Positions 4,850 through 8,625 of a stretch of 8,625 nucleotides of DNA are shown piece by piece. The translations under genes and the position numbers were made by a program. The notes under the pieces were generated by a model that saw only the letters and a list, made by a program, of their open reading frames with translations, had not been told where the DNA came from and did no database searches. Position 1 is the stretch's first letter. Every line of letters starts with the position of its first letter. The stretch comes from Cytophagales bacterium (GTDB taxonomy: Bacteria > Bacteroidota > Bacteroidia > Cytophagales > ES-bin-26): assembly GCA_014379925.1 (NCBI GenBank), contig JACMKY010000445.1, forward strand, positions 1-8,625. The letters run 5' to 3'.

Positions 4850-6670
4850 CTACTTCTTCTCGATCAGGAAGATGCCCGCTCCCCAGGTGGGCAACCGGAT
4901 TTCTAAGCCTGCCGTCGGATTGTCCATCTCTTGCAGGGTTGGGGCCGAAGCTTCCAACCGGGCGTTGCCGTTGAGCAGGTCGGTAAACCCGTAGTCTCCC
5001 TCGTGGTCCAGGCCCATGGCCGCCCAGACTTCCCGGGGAATTTTGAGGAAGGAGTGGTGGGCGTGTTGCCGGTCGAAGTTGACCACGACCAGCAGGCGTT
5101 CGCCGGGCGTGAAGCGCAGGTACGCGTAGTTCAGGTACCCGTTAAAGCCTTCGCTCTTCCGGTGTTCGTTGGCGGCTTGCAGGGAATAGAATTGTCCCCG
5201 GCGGATGGCTTCGCGCTGCGTGCAGAGGTTGAGCAGGGTCGCGTAGAATTGCCGGAGCCGTTTTTGGTCCTCGTCCAGCCCGCCGCCGTCGAACCGGCCG
5301 CCATTCATCCACTGTTGGTGGGCGGGTACGCCCCAGTAATCAAAAATGGTGGTGCGGCCGTCTTCGGTGCCGAATCCCTCGTTTCCCTCGCCTTTCTCGC
5401 CCACTTCCTGCCCGAAATACACCATTACCGGGCCGGGTCCCAAGGTGGCGCTCACGGTCATGGCGGGCACGGCCGCCCGGGGATCGCCGGCAAACGCGCG
5501 GGAGGCGATGCGTTGTTCGTCGTGGTTTTCCAGAAAACGCAGCATGTGCGTCGCAATTCCCCGCGTTTCCTCCCGCCAGGCGTGGGTAATGCCTTCCGCG
5601 TTGCCTTTTCCTTCCATCAGCCGCCGCAGGGTGTCGTAAAGCCCCACCTTGTCGTAGAGAAAATCGAACCTGCCCCGGTAAATGTAATTGCGGTACTCCG
5701 CGGGGTTGTAGATTTCGGCGGTGAACGTGACGGCGGGGTTCACTTGCCGGATCCGGGGAATGACCCAGCCCCAGAACTCCACCGGTACCATTTCGGCCAT
5801 GTCGCACCGGAAACCGTCCACCCCCTTCTGCGTCCAATACGCCAGGATGTCGTGCATCTTGGTCCACGTGGCGGGAACGGGGGTGCGGCCATCCGCGGGG
5901 CGGCCATTCGCGTCGAAGTGTTTGGTGCGGTTGTTTTGGAGGTCGACCCCGTAGTTGAGTTTCGTCGTCTCAAACCAGTCGTCGATGCCCGGTTCGGCGG
6001 AGAACACGTCGTTGCCGCTGGCCTTGGCCGGAAACTCGTCGAACCCGCCGTCTTCTCCGGGTGCCCGCTCGGCTCCCAGGGGATTGTTTCCTTTCGGCAC
6101 CCTGAACCGTTGTCCCGGCAGGTAGTAAAAGTTGTTGTGAACGCCGAAGGATTGGGTGGGGTCATCGCCTTCACCCAGGTCTTCTACGCCCGCGGGCTTG
6201 GCATCCGAGGAGTAGCGGCGGGCCACGTGGTTGGGCACGAAGTCGATCAACACCCCTAAGCCGTGGTCGTGGGTGCGCTTGACCAGGGCTTCAAACTCCG
6301 CCATCCGGTGGCCGATGTCCGTGGCCAGGTCGGGGTTAACGTCGTAGTAGTCCTTGATGGCGTAGGGCGAGCCGGCGCGGCCCTTCACCACGTCGGCATC
6401 GTCGGGGGGGATGCCGTGGGCGGAATAGTCGGTCATCAAAGCGTGTTCGATCACCCCGGTGTACCAGACGTGGGTTACGCCCAGCTGCTTCAGCTCCCGC
6501 AGGGCCGCGTCGGTAATGCCGTCGAAGGTGCCCACGCCGTTCTCTTCCTTGGTGCCGTAGGTTTTGCGGGTAGGGTTCTGGTTGCCGAATAAACGGGTGA
6601 ATATCTGATAGATGATCAGCTTCTGGTCGGTGAACTGTTCCTCGGTGGTGTTGGCGTCGAGCAAATCCAT
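4850..6670 (-). CDS. Alpha-amylase family (GH13) glycoside hydrolase
   Basis: A 606-residue GH13 TIM-barrel enzyme acting on alpha-glucosidic bonds. Residues from ATG 6670: conserved region I DFVPNH at 143-148, region II GFRCDMAE at 286-293 with nucleophile D290, region III TAEIYN at 317-322 with acid/base E319, region IV FLENHDE at 379-385 with H383 and D384. The N-terminal block IIYQIFTRLFGN begins at about residue 19, and a beta-sandwich C-domain (LLVVVNF...) follows from about 525. No starch-binding module is seen. Reading from ATG 6670 there is no signal peptide, so a cytoplasmic role in glycogen or maltodextrin turnover is inferred. A GTG at 6802 would add 44 residues containing a hydrophobic stretch (about 17-31) that could mimic a signal peptide, but that extension would leave 24 bases to the divergent gene and overlap its candidate promoter. 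The exact specificity is not readable. Confidence 0.9.
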   Translation of the reverse strand: MDLLDANTTEEQFTDQKLIIYQIFTRLFGNQNPTRKTYGTKEENGVGTFDGITDAALRELKQLGVTHVWYTGVIEHALMTDYSAHGIPPDDADVVKGRAGSPYAIKDYYDVNPDLATDIGHRMAEFEALVKRTHDHGLGVLIDFVPNHVARRYSSDAKPAGVEDLGEGDDPTQSFGVHNNFYYLPGQRFRVPKGNNPLGAERAPGEDGGFDEFPAKASGNDVFSAEPGIDDWFETTKLNYGVDLQNNRTKHFDANGRPADGRTPVPATWTKMHDILAYWTQKGVDGFRCDMAEMVPVEFWGWVIPRIRQVNPAVTFTAEIYNPAEYRNYIYRGRFDFLYDKVGLYDTLRRLMEGKGNAEGITHAWREETRGIATHMLRFLENHDEQRIASRAFAGDPRAAVPAMTVSATLGPGPVMVYFGQEVGEKGEGNEGFGTEDGRTTIFDYWGVPAHQQWMNGGRFDGGGLDEDQKRLRQFYATLLNLCTQREAIRRGQFYSLQAANEHRKSEGFNGYLNYAYLRFTPGERLLVVVNFDRQHAHHSFLKIPREVWAAMGLDHEGDYGFTDLLNGNARLEASAPTLQEMDNPTAGLEIRLPTWGAGIFLIEKK

Positions 6671-6753
6671 AGGGAGGGTGGCGGGAATTTTTCGGGAATG
6701 GTGGGAATTGGCGACGGCTTGGGCAATCGTCCAGGCGGCAAAAATGGGGAGAA

Positions 6754-6761
6754 TATTTTTG
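6754..6761 (+). promoter_or_regulatory. Candidate -7 promoter box for the nuclease-family gene
   Basis: TATTTTTG at 6754-6761 matches TAnnTTTG exactly and lies 65 bases before the ATG at 6827. The predicted transcription start would be near 6768. No -33 box is obvious at standard spacing. The box sits in the 156-base gap between the divergent amylase start (6670) and the nuclease-family start. Confidence 0.3.
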
Positions 6762-6826
6762 TGAACGCGGTTGAGGGAACTTGATGTACGCTTCGAATCC
6801 ACGACGGAAGCGCGTACTTTTAAGGC

Positions 6827-7618
6827 ATGGCACAGGACTACGACAAATTATTGAAGGAAATACTTCGCGAAGTGTTTCCGTCCATCACCGAAAAGGTCTT
6901 GGGCATCCAAGCCAGAAAGATCGAAATCCTTCCCTTCGAGTTGCAATATACCACCGAACTCAAAACGGATCAACTTTACAAAATCACTCCGCTTTCGGGT
7001 GCCCCCTTTGCCCTGCACGTTGACTTACAAACCAAGAACGACAAAACCATGGCCGCCCGGATGCTGGCTTACTGCGGGTTGATTCATCTTCTGCACGGCT
7101 TGCCGGTGCAGCAATGCGTGCTCTACACGGGTAAAGGGAGACTCTCCATGCCCGATGCGATCGCCTTCCCCGGATTTACCTATCGTTATCAGTTGCTGGA
7201 TATGCGGCAGTTTCCCTACCAAGCCTTTCTTGCATCCGATCAGCCGCAGGAAGTACTGTTGGCCATCATCAGTGACTTTGGCGAAGAGTCTCATCTTTTG
7301 GTAACCCAAAAGATTTTGCGTAGGTTGAGGGAGCTTTCCAGCAGTGAACGGGAACTGTCCCGACGAGTCAGGCAGTTGAGCCGGCTTGGTACCCTGCGGA
7401 ACGTAAGTACCCTCATTATTCAAGAAGCGCTCGCCATGGCAATCACACTGGACAAAACCAAAGACGGCCTCTACTTGTTGGGCAAAGAGGAACGGCAAGA
7501 GGAAATTACCCTGAATATGCTCAAGGAAGGATTATCCGAAGAAGTGATCAGCCGGGTAACGGGACTGTCTCCCCGGGAAGTAAACCGGTTGAAAGGCGGG
7601 TTGCCAGACAAGAAGTAG
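6827..7618 (+). CDS. Rpn/DUF4351-like PD-(D/E)XK nuclease-family protein
   Basis: A 263-residue protein that resembles the Rpn / 'PD-(D/E)XK nuclease family transposase' group, which includes the DUF4351-type proteins common in cyanobacteria and Bacteroidota. Seen: an N-terminal helical block DKLLKEILREVF (6-17), D48 in TDQLYKI, the core HVDLQTKND at 64-72 with D66 and Q68 (family pattern HIEFQT; the second acidic and Gln are the typical degenerate metal-site pair), RMLAYCGLIHLLHG at 78-91, a charged helical region rich in Arg/Glu/Ser (about 163-190), and a C-terminal helix-turn-helix-like block LKEGLSEEVISRVTGLSPREVNRLKGG (232-258), as in many relatives. E. coli Rpn relatives promote RecA-independent recombination; the role here is unknown. 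The protein has no transposase inverted repeats around it and may be a solitary selfish or recombination gene. ATG 6827 is the only sensible start. Confidence 0.7.
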   Translation: MAQDYDKLLKEILREVFPSITEKVLGIQARKIEILPFELQYTTELKTDQLYKITPLSGAPFALHVDLQTKNDKTMAARMLAYCGLIHLLHGLPVQQCVLYTGKGRLSMPDAIAFPGFTYRYQLLDMRQFPYQAFLASDQPQEVLLAIISDFGEESHLLVTQKILRRLRELSSSERELSRRVRQLSRLGTLRNVSTLIIQEALAMAITLDKTKDGLYLLGKEERQEEITLNMLKEGLSEEVISRVTGLSPREVNRLKGGLPDKK

Positions 7619-7629
7619 TACCCATTCCC

Positions 7630-7652
7630 TTTCGGTGATCTTACCACCGAAA
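7630..7652. terminator. Hairpin just after the nuclease-family gene
   Basis: TTTCGGTG at 7630-7637 and CACCGAAA at 7645-7652 form a perfect 8-bp stem around a seven-base loop, 11 bases after the stop codon. The downstream side runs into A residues rather than T, so it would lack a U-tract on the + strand transcript. It may be a weak terminator or an mRNA end structure. Confidence 0.4.
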
Positions 7653-7712
7653 AAAGCAGGCCTCCACATACTCACCCGTTTGAGAACCCACGACGAACCC
7701 ACAAAACCAACA

Positions 7713-8471
7713 ATGAAGCTAATCACGACCCTGGCGATTCTTTCGATCGCCGCTGGTCCGGCCCTCGCCCAGCGACCCACCGCCGATCAGTTAGCAACCA
7801 AAAAAGGTCCGCTCTCCATCCAACCCGTCCAGCACGGCAGCGTGGTGTTGACGTGGGACAACAAAACCCTCTACGTAGATCCCGCCGGTGGCGCCGAAGC
7901 CTTTACCGGCCTGCCCGCGGCGGACCTGATTTTGATCACCGACATCCACGGGGATCACCTGGACCCGAAAACGCTGGAAGGCATCCAGGCGACGAAAGCC
8001 ATCGTCGTGGCTCCCCAAGCCGTGGCGGATAAACTGCCCGCCGCGTTCAAGGAGCGGGTCGTCGTGCTGCGCAACGGGGAACGAACGGATCAATTAAGCA
8101 TTTCGATTACGGCCATTCCCATGTACAACCTGCCGGAAGATTCGGCATCCCGGCACACCAAAGGCCGCGGCAACGGTTACGTGCTGGCGATGGGTGGCAA
8201 GAAAATCTACTTCTCCGGCGATACGGAAGACATCCCGGAAATGCGTTCGCTCCAAAACATTGATGTCGCTTTCGTGTGCATGAACCTTCCCTACACGATG
8301 GATGTCAACCAGGCGGCCCAGGCCGTACTGGCCTTCAAGCCCAAGGTGGTTTATCCCTATCACTACCGGGGCCAGGATGGGTTGAGCGATACGGGGGCGT
8401 TCAAGAAAACGGTCAACACCGCCAACGGCAAAATAGACGTGAGGCTCCGGAACTGGTACCCCGGAACTTAA
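7713..8471 (+). CDS. Exported metallo-beta-lactamase-fold hydrolase, UlaG/YtkL-like
   Basis: A 252-residue protein with an N-terminal signal peptide, MKLITTLAILSIAAGPALA, with cleavage expected after A19 (before QRP), so it is likely periplasmic or otherwise exported. The remainder is an MBL-fold domain of the UlaG-like type. Seen: HGSVVLTW (41-48), the strand LYVDP (53-57), the metal-motif region TDIHGDHLD at 76-84 with H79, D81 and H82, H148 in SRHTKGRGNGYVL, YFSGDTED at 167-174 with D170, and a late ligand H217 in YPYHY. The canonical motif is THxHxDH; the first His is replaced by Asp (D77), so one metal site is altered. The substrate is unknown. Start ATG 7713 is chosen because it gives the signal peptide; an upstream in-frame start at 7635 would bury it. 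The gene stands alone, 94 bases after the nuclease-family gene. Confidence 0.86.
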   Translation: MKLITTLAILSIAAGPALAQRPTADQLATKKGPLSIQPVQHGSVVLTWDNKTLYVDPAGGAEAFTGLPAADLILITDIHGDHLDPKTLEGIQATKAIVVAPQAVADKLPAAFKERVVVLRNGERTDQLSISITAIPMYNLPEDSASRHTKGRGNGYVLAMGGKKIYFSGDTEDIPEMRSLQNIDVAFVCMNLPYTMDVNQAAQAVLAFKPKVVYPYHYRGQDGLSDTGAFKKTVNTANGKIDVRLRNWYPGT

Positions 8472-8512
8472 GCAGCGGATTGCGTTCATTCCTTTACCGT
8501 CAGCAACGCTTT

Positions 8513-8625
8513 CTATCCCGCCACGGCCAGGGGCTGTTCGGGTTGAATGGCTTTCCAGGACGAGGGTTTGCCAAACGTCTCGGTGTTGCAGATTTCCAGG
8601 CTCGATCGCGTGTATTGCACATCGC
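8513..8625 (-). CDS. 3' end of an unidentified gene, truncated by window edge
   Basis: On the - strand one frame stays open from the window edge to a TAG at 8515-8513, giving 36 residues that include RSSLEICNTETFGKPSSW and end ...QPLAVAG. Codon use looks like the GC-rich neighbours. It converges on the beta-lactamase-fold gene with a 41-base gap that holds no clear terminator. The fragment is too short to name; its start lies beyond the window. Confidence 0.5.
   Translation of the reverse strand, partial: DVQYTRSSLEICNTETFGKPSSWKAIQPEQPLAVAG

Noticed and set aside
4931..6259. Long open frame on the + strand opposite the amylase gene (442 codons)
   Set aside because: It lies wholly antisense to a gene with all four GH13 conserved regions. 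Its composition (Val/Gly/Arg/His rich, no recognisable motifs) is what the complement of GC-rich coding sequence gives.
6671..6802. GTG start adding 44 residues, with a signal-peptide-like stretch, to the amylase
   Set aside because: It would overlap a candidate promoter for the divergent gene, uses a rarer start, and is not needed for the conserved domain. It remains possible if the enzyme is exported.
6815..6822. TACTTTTA as a promoter -7 box for the nuclease-family gene
   Set aside because: It differs from TAnnTTTG at the last base and is too close to the ATG at 6827, implying a leaderless transcript. The exact match at 6754-6761 is better placed.
1..8625. CRISPR array, tRNA or rRNA genes
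   Set aside because: No regularly spaced direct repeats and no tRNA- or rRNA-like conserved segments were seen on either strand.

Overview
The window looks like a chromosomal piece from a moderately GC-rich member of the Bacteroidota. The grounds are the near-absence of Shine-Dalgarno sequences at starts that are otherwise clear, two exact copies of the Bacteroidota-type -7 box (TAnnTTTG) in front of genes, and the gene families present (SMR/Gdx-like exporter, sterol-desaturase-like hydroxylase, periplasmic UlaG-like beta-lactamase-fold protein). The placement comes from memory of these families, without a database search, and no finer taxonomic assignment is possible.

Layout. (1) 1-~600: a clearly AT-richer block with the 3' part of a DHFR/RibD-like reductase gene and a structured non-coding spacer. 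(2) ~600-3039: a GC-rich run of nonulosonic (sialic-acid-like) acid genes on the + strand. It begins with what looks like the severed tail of an upstream gene (stop at 657-659), then a PtmA-like short-chain dehydrogenase, a KdsC-type HAD phosphatase and a NeuB-like synthase without the usual C-terminal SAF domain. (3) 3040-3151: two hairpins closing that unit. (4) 3152-4753: a 65-residue acidic protein, a fatty acid hydroxylase superfamily membrane enzyme and, overlapping it by an ATGA, a small multidrug resistance (SMR) transporter. (5) 4779-4846: a nested hairpin between convergent genes. (6) 4850-6670 on the - strand: a GH13 alpha-amylase-family enzyme. (7) 6827-7618 on the + strand: an Rpn/DUF4351-like PD-(D/E)XK nuclease protein, divergent from the amylase. 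(8) 7713-8471: an exported metallo-beta-lactamase-fold protein. (9) 8513-8625 on the - strand: the last codons of an unidentified gene.

How the genes fit together. The SDR, HAD phosphatase and NeuB-like synthase match the core logic of nonulosonic acid synthesis: condensation of a six-carbon N-acyl sugar with PEP, dephosphorylation of a 9-phosphate if one is formed, and an oxidoreductase step. The CMP-sugar synthetase, the epimerase/hydrolase and the glycosyl/acyl transferases are not in the window. They may have lain upstream, where the operon is interrupted by the AT-rich block. The remaining genes look like independent small units.

The observations most worth checking are the composition junction that appears to cut the nonulosonic acid operon, the SAF-less NeuB, the inverted-repeat elements in three of the intergenic gaps, and the coupled hydroxylase/SMR gene pair. 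I do not see a clearly new defence or mobile system.
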